Source of the DNA: Streptomyces netropsis
GTDB taxonomy: Bacteria; Actinomycetota; Actinomycetes; Streptomycetales; Streptomycetaceae
NCBI RefSeq assembly: GCF_014203545.1
Contig: NZ_JACHJG010000019.1
Location: 61,090 to 125,089, forward strand
Reading direction: 5' to 3'
DNA: 64,000 nt
Made by a program: the position numbers and the translations under genes. The first letter of the stretch is position 1; the number at the start of each line of letters is the position of its first letter. Under the pieces are notes generated by a model. It was not told the origin of the DNA. It saw only the letters and a list, made by a program, of their open reading frames with translations, and made no database searches. This document shows positions 26,305-32,804 of the stretch, in pieces.

Positions 26305-26925
26305 ATGTCTGCTGCTGTCGCCCCCAAGCGCATCGTTAAGGAGCGTGTTCGCCGCACCCGTTCCCGCGGCCGCAACGAGCTTGCCCCGCTGCGTGTCTCC
26401 CAGATCGCCGCGCACGAGTACGACCTGGCCCCGGCGTGCATCTCGCTGGTGTGCCCGTCCTGCCGTACCTGGGTGCCGATCAACCGTCCGAACGGGCAGC
26501 CCGGCCGAACGCGGCTGGTGCCCCACCACACAGAGAAGGCCGGCACGGCCGATCCGACCTTCTGTAAGGGCGGCAGCCACCGGCGCGTCATCATCGACGT
26601 AGAGGTCGAGCGTTGGCGGCGGCGCCTGGAGGAAGGCATTTCGGAGACCGACGGGCGCCGCACGAACCGCGTCACGCGGAAGCCGAAGATGGCACCCGCC
26701 CCGGCCGTCAGCCAGATCGCCGCGCAGAAGCAGACAGCGACGGCGGACGACGAGCCGGGTGACGGCCGGGCCCTGTGGCTGCTGCGCGAGATGAAGTGGG
26801 CGTCGACGGAGACGGCAGTTCGTGCGACCGACACCCGGCGCGCAGAGCGGCCTGCTGGCGACGCCCCGACGGAGAGCCCCGCCGTCCCGCTTACCACGCT
26901 TCGCCCCCAGCGCCCTGTGCGCTGA
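26305..26925 (+). CDS. Conserved plasmid-type zinc-binding hypothetical protein
   Basis: The 206-residue protein is basic at the N-terminus, then has SLVCPSCRTWVPINR and later ADPTFCKGGSHRR, which together could form a Cys3His-like zinc site. The second half is helical and variable. I recognise it as the kind of conserved hypothetical that opens Streptomyces transfer modules, but no function is known. It is the first gene of the co-directional run and follows the GntR-type control region. Confidence 0.6.
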   Translation: MSAAVAPKRIVKERVRRTRSRGRNELAPLRVSQIAAHEYDLAPACISLVCPSCRTWVPINRPNGQPGRTRLVPHHTEKAGTADPTFCKGGSHRRVIIDVEVERWRRRLEEGISETDGRRTNRVTRKPKMAPAPAVSQIAAQKQTATADDEPGDGRALWLLREMKWASTETAVRATDTRRAERPAGDAPTESPAVPLTTLRPQRPVR

Positions 26926-26943
26926 ACCGTCCCGCGCGAACGA

Positions 26944-26989
26944 CCACGGCCGCCGCCGCCCCGACGAACCCGGGCGGCGGCGGCCGTGG
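26944..26989. terminator. Perfect 18-bp hairpin
   Basis: Arms CCACGGCCGCCGCCGCCC and complement, 10-base loop, directly after the previous stop codon. Confidence 0.75.
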
Positions 26990-27018
26990 CTGCTCGTACG
27001 GCAGTCAGGTGAACGCAG

Positions 27019-27049
27019 CAGCCCCGGGGACCGTAATTCCCCGGGGCTG
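27019..27049. terminator. Second hairpin in tandem
   Basis: Perfect 12-bp arms CAGCCCCGGGGA/TCCCCGGGGCTG with a 7-base loop, 30 bases after the first hairpin. Such a double hairpin should strongly reduce read-through into the next gene. Confidence 0.7.
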
Positions 27050-27081
27050 ATCTCACGCACTGGACCCAATGGGAGGCCCAG

Positions 27082-27528
27082 ATGACCGTCAGCATGACAC
27101 AACGCATCCCCGCGGCCGCGGCCGCTTCCGACCCGCTGTTCCTCGAAGGCCCGCGCCGGGTCGTCGATGCTCAGATCGGACCGCGCCGCGCGGGGGCGAT
27201 CTACCAGAACGTGGACGGGGCGTTCGAGGTCCTCGCCCTGGTCCGAGACCCGGAGCAGGCCCGCGCACTACTCCGACGCCGCAGCGCCCAGTGGGCCGTG
27301 ATCGTTCGGGACGTGCTCCGTCCGGACAGCCAGCCCGTCGCGGTCGGCTCCGTGTGGACCACGTCGGACCACCTGGTCCGCGAGGCCGACACTCAGGCCT
27401 CGGCCGGGCAGGCCTGCAGGGACTGCGACGGGAAGCGCGGTCGGATGGTCGACACCAGCGGTGACGGTGTGACCCGCCAGACCTGGAAGTCCTGCACCAC
27501 ATGTGACGGCACCGGACAGGCACGGTGA
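27082..27528 (+). CDS. Hypothetical protein with DnaJ-type Cys pairs
   Basis: The 148-residue protein has an alpha/beta N-terminal part (GPRRAGAIYQNVDGAFEVLA, QWAVIVRDVLRPDSQPVA) and ends with CRDCDGKRGR and CTTCDGTGQ, two CxxCxGxG-like motifs as in DnaJ zinc fingers. This suggests one zinc site and nucleic-acid or protein binding. The stop overlaps the start of the WhiB gene (GTGA), so they form one unit. Confidence 0.6.
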   Translation: MTVSMTQRIPAAAAASDPLFLEGPRRVVDAQIGPRRAGAIYQNVDGAFEVLALVRDPEQARALLRRRSAQWAVIVRDVLRPDSQPVAVGSVWTTSDHLVREADTQASAGQACRDCDGKRGRMVDTSGDGVTRQTWKSCTTCDGTGQAR

Positions 27529-27791
27529 TCGCCGTGGATTGGCGCCATAACGCGGTCTGCCGCGAAGAGGACCCCGAGCTGTTCTTCCCGGTCGGCAACA
27601 CCGGCCCGTCCCTGCTGCAGATCGAAGAGGCCAAGGCCGTCTGCCGCCGCTGCCCGGTCATGGAGCAGTGCCTCCAGTGGGCGCTCGAGTCCGGTCAGGA
27701 CTCCGGTGTCTGGGGCGGGTTGTCCGAGGACGAGCGCCGTTCGCTGAAGCGCCGCGCCGCGCGCAACCGAGCCAGGAACGCGTCGGCATGA
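27525..27791 (+). CDS. WhiB-family iron-sulfur transcription regulator
   Basis: The 88-residue protein has the WhiB pattern: one Cys at NAVCREED, then CRRCPVMEQC giving the remaining three cluster-binding cysteines, GVWGGLSEDERRSLKRRAAR as the conserved G(V/I)WGG turn and basic DNA-contacting tail. WhiB-like proteins bind a 4Fe-4S cluster and act with the sigma factor. Plasmid-borne copies are common in actinobacteria and may tune transfer-gene expression. It starts at a GTG overlapping the previous stop. Confidence 0.92.
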   Translation: MIAVDWRHNAVCREEDPELFFPVGNTGPSLLQIEEAKAVCRRCPVMEQCLQWALESGQDSGVWGGLSEDERRSLKRRAARNRARNASA

Positions 27792-27874
27792 CCGACACCG
27801 ACCGTAAGCGCCTGGAGGCCGAACTCCGGCGGATGAACGCACAGTCCGCGGCTGATCGGCGGGCCCGTGGCTGA
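27788..27874 (+). CDS. Tiny 28-residue helical peptide
   Basis: ATG overlaps the WhiB stop (ATGA), and the stop overlaps the next GTG. The product MTDTDRKRLEAELRRMNAQS plus 8 residues is a charged amphipathic helix. The tight overlaps on both sides support real translation, but function is unknown. Confidence 0.4.
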   Translation: MTDTDRKRLEAELRRMNAQSAADRRARG

Positions 27875-28040
27875 GGACTTGTACGAGCGGTACATGAAGG
27901 CCGCGGCTGCGGATCGTGCGCACGGTGAGACCTGTGAAGGGTGCTCGCTGGACGCACGGTGCGGCACCGGGCAGCGCCTGTATGAGTCGCTCGCGAGGCT
28001 CCAGGAGGCGTACATCAACCAGCTCCGGAAGCGGAGCTGA
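27867..28040 (+). CDS. Small Cys-containing protein
   Basis: A GTG start inside the end of the previous frame gives 57 residues with GETCEGCSLDARCGTGQRLY, a CxxC-x6-C pattern, and helices on both sides. It has the look of small metal-binding plasmid proteins. No family is recognised. Upstream overlap suggests translational coupling from the WhiB gene onward. Confidence 0.5.
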   Translation: MAEDLYERYMKAAAADRAHGETCEGCSLDARCGTGQRLYESLARLQEAYINQLRKRS

Positions 28041-28180
28041 CCCGCGGCGCGGGACGGAGGCGTAAGTCGCTGTCCGTTCCGCGCTGCTCTTCACGGCAGG
28101 TCGCCCGCCGTACGGAAGACCCGCCCACCCACTCGCTCTCTCGGCCCGGCTCCGGGCCATCCCGTAAGAAAGAGGAACAG

Positions 28181-28384
28181 ATGACTCCTGTCCAGTTCCG
28201 CGACCAGCACGGCGACAGCGACACCTGGACGACGGCCGACTTCGAGTCCTACGAGCACCTGGTCGAAGGCGCCGATCCGGACATTGCCTGTGCCACGCGC
28301 GACCGCCTGATCATCATCGGTCGGCACGTTCACGACGGCCGCGTCGTGGTCGGCCTCGTCCCTCTTCCGCTGCTCGCCGCGTAA
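28181..28384 (+). CDS. Small hypothetical protein
   Basis: The 67-residue product (MTPVQFRDQHGDSDTWTTAD onward) is acidic in its middle and beta-rich at the end (RLIIIGRHVHDGRVVVGLVP). An AGGAAC site precedes the ATG. No family is recognised; similar short proteins accompany transfer modules of Streptomyces plasmids. Confidence 0.5.
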   Translation: MTPVQFRDQHGDSDTWTTADFESYEHLVEGADPDIACATRDRLIIIGRHVHDGRVVVGLVPLPLLAA

Positions 28385-28406
28385 TCCGGTCTGCCGTCTG
28401 CCTGAT

Positions 28407-28440
28407 CCGCCCGCACCGGCCACTGGGCCGGGTCGGGCGG
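28407..28440. terminator. Intercistronic hairpin
   Basis: 15-bp arms (CCGCCCGCACCGGCC against GGCCGGGTCGGGCGG) with a central 2-bp mismatch and a 4-base loop, 23 bases after the stop. Confidence 0.65.
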
Positions 28441-28490
28441 TGAAGGGGAGCCGGACAGCCCGGACACAGCCAGCCCGAAGGGACACATCA

Positions 28491-28751
28491 ATGTTCACGT
28501 TCACGCAGCTCCGCGCACGGAAGCGGCACATCCGTCTGATGAACGTTGCCTCGCACTTGGTCCGTGAGGCTGAGTCGCGCCTGATGGGTGAGCCCAGCCG
28601 AGTCACCGCTGTTACCGCCGTCGAGGTCGCCACGTTGGCGTTCGGCCGTCACGAGCTACGCATCGAGGAAGCCGAGGCCACCGACTACCTGGCCGCCGCC
28701 CTTGTCGACCGGGGCCACAGCATCGATCACCTGCCTGCCGTCTCCGCGTGA
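28491..28751 (+). CDS. Small helical hypothetical protein
   Basis: The 86-residue product starts at ATG 28491 (MFTFTQLRARKRHIRLMNVA). It is basic at the N-terminus and helical throughout, without Cys pairs or membrane helices. The frame is open upstream, but the leader lacks protein character. No family is recognised. Confidence 0.5.
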   Translation: MFTFTQLRARKRHIRLMNVASHLVREAESRLMGEPSRVTAVTAVEVATLAFGRHELRIEEAEATDYLAAALVDRGHSIDHLPAVSA

Positions 28752-28754
28752 GCA

Positions 28755-28779
28755 GCCGCTCCCGACGGCCGGGAGCGGC
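28755..28779. terminator. Intercistronic hairpin
   Basis: Perfect 10-bp arms GCCGCTCCCG/CGGGAGCGGC with a 5-base loop immediately after the preceding stop. Confidence 0.65.
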
Positions 28780-28906
28780 ACAGAACCTCTTTCCCTCCCC
28801 ATGGCACCTTCCGAGGCCGGCCGCCCGCACGACGGGCCGCCGGCCTTTCCGCACGGCTCAGCCCGGGAAAGCCCCGGCCGCTTCCTCTCAACTCACGGAG
28901 GGCCTC

Positions 28907-29683
28907 ATGCCTCGCACCATCGCCCTGCAGCACCCCCTGGACGACACCGGTCTCCCCCACCGGCAGACCTCCGCCCAGCCGACGCCTCCGCCGGCCCCGG
29001 CGGTCGCCGACGTCGCCCGGTATCACCACCCGCACTTCGTGCGCGCTGAGCCCGGCCGGTCTGAGGGTGGGGTCCTCTACTACTTCGCCCCCTTTACCGG
29101 CCGCGAGCCCGAGCCTGAGGTGCCGCTCGCCGTCTACAAGGACAAGGCGGTTACCTGGGAGCAGAGCCGTGAGCTCAGTAACCAGTACGAGGCGGCGCGG
29201 ATCATGTGGTCCAAGGCCCGGCTCCGGCTGGAGGCCGCTCCCCTGCTGCGCAGGGCGGCGCCGTTGTGGGAGGCGTGGACGTCGGCGCAGGCCGAGCTGC
29301 GCCGGGTGTTCGGGGAGTTCTGGAGCACTGCGGACGGTCAGTGGCGTGCGCAGTTGCTCAGGCTGACTGATGCGGAGCATGCCGCGAGGAAGGCGGCCGG
29401 GGCGTGGGACAGGCTCGCCGAGCAGCTTGCCAAGCTCGCCGATGCGCAGGTCCGGGTCGCCGGTGAGTACGACGAGCTGGAGCTGAGGGATGTCGCCCGG
29501 GAGATCGGCCTGGACGCCAAGGACTGGTGGATCGAGCACATCTCCGAGTACGAGCCGGTCCTCTACTCGCGGCACGACACCCCGGTGGTCGGCGACCTCA
29601 ACCGGGTGATCGAGGAGCAGCGTGAGCGGCTGCGTGAAGTCGCCAGCCTCGCCGGTGACAGGGCCGACCGAGCGCTCGCCTGA
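28907..29683 (+). CDS. Hypothetical helical protein of transfer module
   Basis: I chose ATG 28907 because ACGGAGGG lies just upstream. The 258-residue protein has a proline-rich start, then YHHPHFVRAEPGR and a long helical region (EQSRELSNQYEAARIMWSKA, AAGAWDRLAEQLAKLADAQV), with a C-terminal acidic segment (WWIEHISEYEPVLYSRHDTP). No membrane helix or catalytic motif is visible. It precedes the DUF2637 gene and is probably a structural or accessory transfer protein, by context only. Confidence 0.5.
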   Translation: MPRTIALQHPLDDTGLPHRQTSAQPTPPPAPAVADVARYHHPHFVRAEPGRSEGGVLYYFAPFTGREPEPEVPLAVYKDKAVTWEQSRELSNQYEAARIMWSKARLRLEAAPLLRRAAPLWEAWTSAQAELRRVFGEFWSTADGQWRAQLLRLTDAEHAARKAAGAWDRLAEQLAKLADAQVRVAGEYDELELRDVAREIGLDAKDWWIEHISEYEPVLYSRHDTPVVGDLNRVIEEQRERLREVASLAGDRADRALA

Positions 29684-29744
29684 GCTTCGCTCCCATCGGG
29701 CGGGAGCGGCAGGGCGTTTCGTGCCCGGCCCGCAGCATTCCTCC

Positions 29745-29780
29745 AGTCCGGCTGCCCGCTTCCCGGCGGCCGGACTTTTC
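29745..29780. terminator. Terminator hairpin with T-run
   Basis: Arms AGTCCGGC/GCCGGACT followed by TTTTC. A second small stem (CGCTCCC/GGGAGCG, 29688-29708) precedes it. Confidence 0.65.
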
Positions 29781-29810
29781 GTGCGCCTGGAGCGGGTAGT
29801 GCCGGTGCCT

Positions 29811-30038
29811 GTTTCGCAAGCAACCGTTCGCACCGGCCGCCGTTTCGGGGACGCACTCCCTGCGTTTCGGGAGCACCGGCCGCCGTTTCGACCCCGTCCT
29901 GAACGACCCCTTCCGGAGGCCTCCATGACGATCACCGAATGGCCGCAGAGCGCGGTTCCCGACACCCCCGTTTCGCGTCCGCCGGTCGCCGTTTCGGATG
30001 CGCCCGAGAAGGTTTCGGGTGCGGCCGGGGGCGTTTCG
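29811..30038. repeat. Phased GTTTCG array
   Basis: GTTTCG occurs at 29811, 29842, 29864, 29885, 29970, 29991, 30012 and 30033 (and at 29716). Most spacings are 21-22 bp and the 85-bp gap is close to four units, so copies sit on one face of the helix. The array crosses from the non-coding leader into the first codons of the DUF2637 gene, so protein repeats alone do not explain it. Confidence 0.6.
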
Positions 30039-31781
30039 GGACCGGACAAGCGGAAGATGATCAAGCCTGGCCGTGACCGGCTGATGACCGCGCTGTCGCT
30101 TGTCGCTGCGATCGGCGGGACGCTGGTCGGCGTCATTGGTTTCGCGATGTCGTACAGCACCCTGGCCAAGGTCGCCCTGAGCTGGGGATTCAGCACGCAG
30201 CTGGCTCCCTGGTTCCCAGTTGGTGTCGACGCGAGCATCATCGCGTTCCTCGCGCTGGACCTCTATCTGATCCGCAAGGACATCGGCTGGCCGCTGCTGC
30301 GGATGGCCGCGCACGCCATGACCGGTGCGACGATCTGGTTCAACGCCAGCTCACAGGGCCAGATCGGCGCCGACCCGGTCAAGGCTGCCTCCCACGGTGT
30401 CATGCCGATCCTGTTCGTGATCGGTGTGGAGGCCGCCCGCCGCCTGATCATCCAAAGGGCCAGGCTGGAGGCGGGGACGGCGGCCGACCGGATTCCGCTG
30501 CACCGCTGGATCCTCTCGCCGGTCGCCACGCCGCGGTTCTACCGCCGGATGCGGCTGCACGGGATCACCTCCTACCCGGAGATGATCCGGCGCCAGCAGG
30601 ACCTCATCGGCTACCAGCAGTGGCTCAAGCGCAAGTACGACGGCGACCTGGACAGGGCGACCGAGGACGAGCTGCTGCCGATGAAGATGGCCGCCCACGG
30701 CTACACCGTCGCGCAGGCCCTGGCGATGCCTGAGCAGCAGGCTCGCGAGGCGGCGGCCCGAGCGGAGGAAGCCGAGCGCCGGCGCCTGGACGCGGAGACG
30801 CGCCAAGAGCTCGCGCGGAAGCAGGCGGAGGCCGACCGGCTGGAGGCGGAGGGCAAGCTCGAAGCCGTCCGCGCCCGCGTGGAAGGCGAGACTGGTCAGG
30901 CCCGCGCGCACGCCCGAGCCCAGGTCAGCGCCGCAGAGCGGGCCGCTGAGCTGGAGCAGCAGGCGCTCGACAACGCCGTGGTCGCCGAAGCGCGCGCCCG
31001 CGAGGCCGAGGCGGAGCGCAAGGAGGCCGATGAGCGCAAGGCGGCGGCCGCCGCGGTCCTGGAGAAGGCCGAGCTCGAGCGCAAGGCCGCCGAGCAGCGC
31101 AGGGCGGTGGCCGAGGCCGACAAGGTCGCGGCGGCGGAGGCCGGCGCGATCGAGACCGTGCGGATCGCCGAGGCACGCAAGGCGAAGGCCGCCGCCGACC
31201 TGGAGGCGGCCGAGCTGGAGCGCCAGGCGGCGCAGAAGCGGAAGGAAGCTGCGGAGGCCGACCGGGTCGCCGCGGCGGAGGCGCAGGCCATCGAGACCCA
31301 GGCCGTCGCCGAGGCCCGCGAGGCCGCTGCCGAAGCGGACCGGCGTGCTGCCGAAACGGAGAAGGCCGCTGCCGAAACGCGGCGGGCCGCTGCCGAAGCC
31401 GACCGCAAGAAGGCGGAGGAGGACCGCCGCCAGGCGGCTGCTCTCGCCGACATCGCGCGCTCCCAGAAGGAGGCTGCCGAAGCCGAGCGGGCTGCTGCCG
31501 AAACGCGACGAGTCGCTGCCGAAATCGAGCGGGCCGCAGCCGAAGCCGAAGACGTCGCGAAGCTCAAGCCGCGCGAACGTGCGGTCCGCAAGGTCGCCCG
31601 CATGGCGCTGGCGGCCGGCCTCGTCCCCGACGGCAAGGACCTCGCCGGCATCCAGCGCGAACTGTCGGAGCTGGTATCCCTCGCCGACGTCCAGGGAGGT
31701 CTGAGTATCTCCTCCCCCGGCACCGCCTCGGAGTACCGCCAGGAGGCAGCGGCGCTCCTCGCCGGCGGCTACCGGCCCTGA
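29925..31781 (+). CDS. DUF2637 membrane protein with long Ala-rich coiled coil (Spd-like)
   Basis: GGAGG at 29915 sets the ATG at 29925; the product is 618 residues. Residues about 45-185 carry the DUF2637 domain with four hydrophobic helices (LSLVAAIGGTLVGVIGFAMS, FPVGVDASIIAFLALDLYLI, LLRMAAHAMTGATIWFNASS, HGVMPILFVIGVEAARRLII). Then comes a charged alpha-helical region of about 300 residues with heptad-like repeats of AAAE/AEAxR, an extended coiled coil. A helical end domain closes it. DUF2637 proteins are typical of Streptomyces transfer and spread regions and may help DNA move between hyphal compartments at cross-walls. Membrane anchoring plus coiled coil fits a scaffold. Confidence 0.8.
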   Translation: MTITEWPQSAVPDTPVSRPPVAVSDAPEKVSGAAGGVSGPDKRKMIKPGRDRLMTALSLVAAIGGTLVGVIGFAMSYSTLAKVALSWGFSTQLAPWFPVGVDASIIAFLALDLYLIRKDIGWPLLRMAAHAMTGATIWFNASSQGQIGADPVKAASHGVMPILFVIGVEAARRLIIQRARLEAGTAADRIPLHRWILSPVATPRFYRRMRLHGITSYPEMIRRQQDLIGYQQWLKRKYDGDLDRATEDELLPMKMAAHGYTVAQALAMPEQQAREAAARAEEAERRRLDAETRQELARKQAEADRLEAEGKLEAVRARVEGETGQARAHARAQVSAAERAAELEQQALDNAVVAEARAREAEAERKEADERKAAAAAVLEKAELERKAAEQRRAVAEADKVAAAEAGAIETVRIAEARKAKAAADLEAAELERQAAQKRKEAAEADRVAAAEAQAIETQAVAEAREAAAEADRRAAETEKAAAETRRAAAEADRKKAEEDRRQAAALADIARSQKEAAEAERAAAETRRVAAEIERAAAEAEDVAKLKPRERAVRKVARMALAAGLVPDGKDLAGIQRELSELVSLADVQGGLSISSPGTASEYRQEAAALLAGGYRP

Positions 31782-31804
31782 TCCATCGTCCGGCACACAC
31801 CAGT

Positions 31805-31837
31805 GAGGGCCAGCCCGCGCGAATCGGGCTGGCCCTC
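31805..31837. terminator. Intercistronic hairpin
   Basis: Perfect 13-bp arms GAGGGCCAGCCCG and complement with a 7-base loop, 23 bases after the DUF2637 stop. Confidence 0.7.
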
Positions 31838-31895
31838 GCTGCGACTGCCGGAAGCAGTCACAGCCCCACCAGTACACCAGGAGGGAATCCCCGCC

Positions 31896-32372
31896 GTGAA
31901 CAGCAACAACGACCCGAACTACTCCCCCCTGCGCGACGTCGCGCAGAGCCCGGAGGCCACCGCCCGGTACCTGGCCGACGTCCAGCGGGTCCTGCTGGAC
32001 ATCGGCAAGAACCTGGAGACCCTCGCCCACGAGACCCGCGTGCACCTGCGCGACACGCACGTGGAGGGCGACCGCTGGTACCACGCCAGGCTGCGCGCGC
32101 TGCCCGTCGAAAAGGCCATCGGGAACGTGCTCAAGAGCCTGAACAACCTCACCGCGGGCCTGGAAAAGAGCGCCTATAAGCGCCGCGCCCACGACGAGGC
32201 CGTTGTGAATACGGCCAAGGGCAGGAAGGAAAAGGAGATCGAAAGGCAGCGGAAGAAGAACCCGCCGAAGCTCCAGGCCGCCCCCAACCCGCCTCAGCAG
32301 GGTGCACAGAACAAGAATTATGGGTACGGTGGGCCCACGTCGATTTACGACCTTGGTCGGGAGTCGGCGTGA
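31896..32372 (+). CDS. Basic helical hypothetical protein
   Basis: The GTG at 31896 follows GGAGGG. The 158-residue protein has a helical N-terminal part (ATARYLADVQRVLLDIGKNL) and a Lys/Arg-rich end (GRKEKEIERQRKKNPPKLQA), so nucleic-acid binding is plausible. The stop overlaps the next ATG or GTG start, giving a coupled pair. No family is recognised; genes like it are found between Spd-like and transfer ATPase genes. Confidence 0.5.
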   Translation: MNSNNDPNYSPLRDVAQSPEATARYLADVQRVLLDIGKNLETLAHETRVHLRDTHVEGDRWYHARLRALPVEKAIGNVLKSLNNLTAGLEKSAYKRRAHDEAVVNTAKGRKEKEIERQRKKNPPKLQAAPNPPQQGAQNKNYGYGGPTSIYDLGRESA

Positions 32373-32677
32373 ACCGCCCCCTCAGCAGCGCCGAACGGTC
32401 AGCCGAACGGCGTCAGAACTGGCTGAAGGAAGAGGCGAGGAAAGCCCGTGAATCTCGCGGCGAGGCAGGGCAGATGGAATTCTGGCTCCGCCTGGCACGA
32501 TCCCGAATGGCCAAGGACGTCAAAGCGAATCGCCAGGACGTGTACTCCGGATTCGCGCTGATCTGCCGCCTGTTCATCACGGCGCTGGACCAGCGAGTGG
32601 AGGGCAACGGACGGATCTGGAACGACCTGCTGCAGTACGCGGAGCAGGTCGTGGCGAAGCACCCCCCGCGTAACTGA
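32369..32677 (+). CDS. Small basic hypothetical protein
   Basis: The 102-residue product begins in the stop of the previous gene (GTGA). The N-terminal third is strongly charged (SAERSAERRQNWLKEEARKA); the rest is helical (YSGFALICRLFITALDQRVE). It shows no catalytic motif. Tight coupling suggests it works with the preceding basic protein. Confidence 0.5.
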   Translation: MNRPLSSAERSAERRQNWLKEEARKARESRGEAGQMEFWLRLARSRMAKDVKANRQDVYSGFALICRLFITALDQRVEGNGRIWNDLLQYAEQVVAKHPPRN

Positions 32678-32690
32678 ACGTCACCAGCGA

Positions 32691-32717
32691 AGGCCCCGCC
32701 GGGCTCCGGCGGGGCCT
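32691..32717. terminator. Intercistronic hairpin
   Basis: Perfect 12-bp stem AGGCCCCGCCGG/CCGGCGGGGCCT with a 3-base loop, 13 bases after the stop. Confidence 0.75.
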
Positions 32718-32730
32718 CGCGCGCGTAAAG

Positions 32731-32763
32731 CGTGCACACGTGCACGTGCACACGCGTGCACAC
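32731..32763. repeat. Alternating pyrimidine-purine tract with four GTGCAC words
   Basis: All 33 bases alternate pyrimidine and purine. GTGCAC occurs at 32732, 32740, 32746 and 32756. The tract lies between a terminator and the start of the next gene. It is prone to Z-form DNA and could also hold operator sites. Confidence 0.5.
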
Positions 32764-32804
32764 AAGACCCCACGCTCTGTCAAGTCCCAGGAGGGAGGTG
32801 CATC

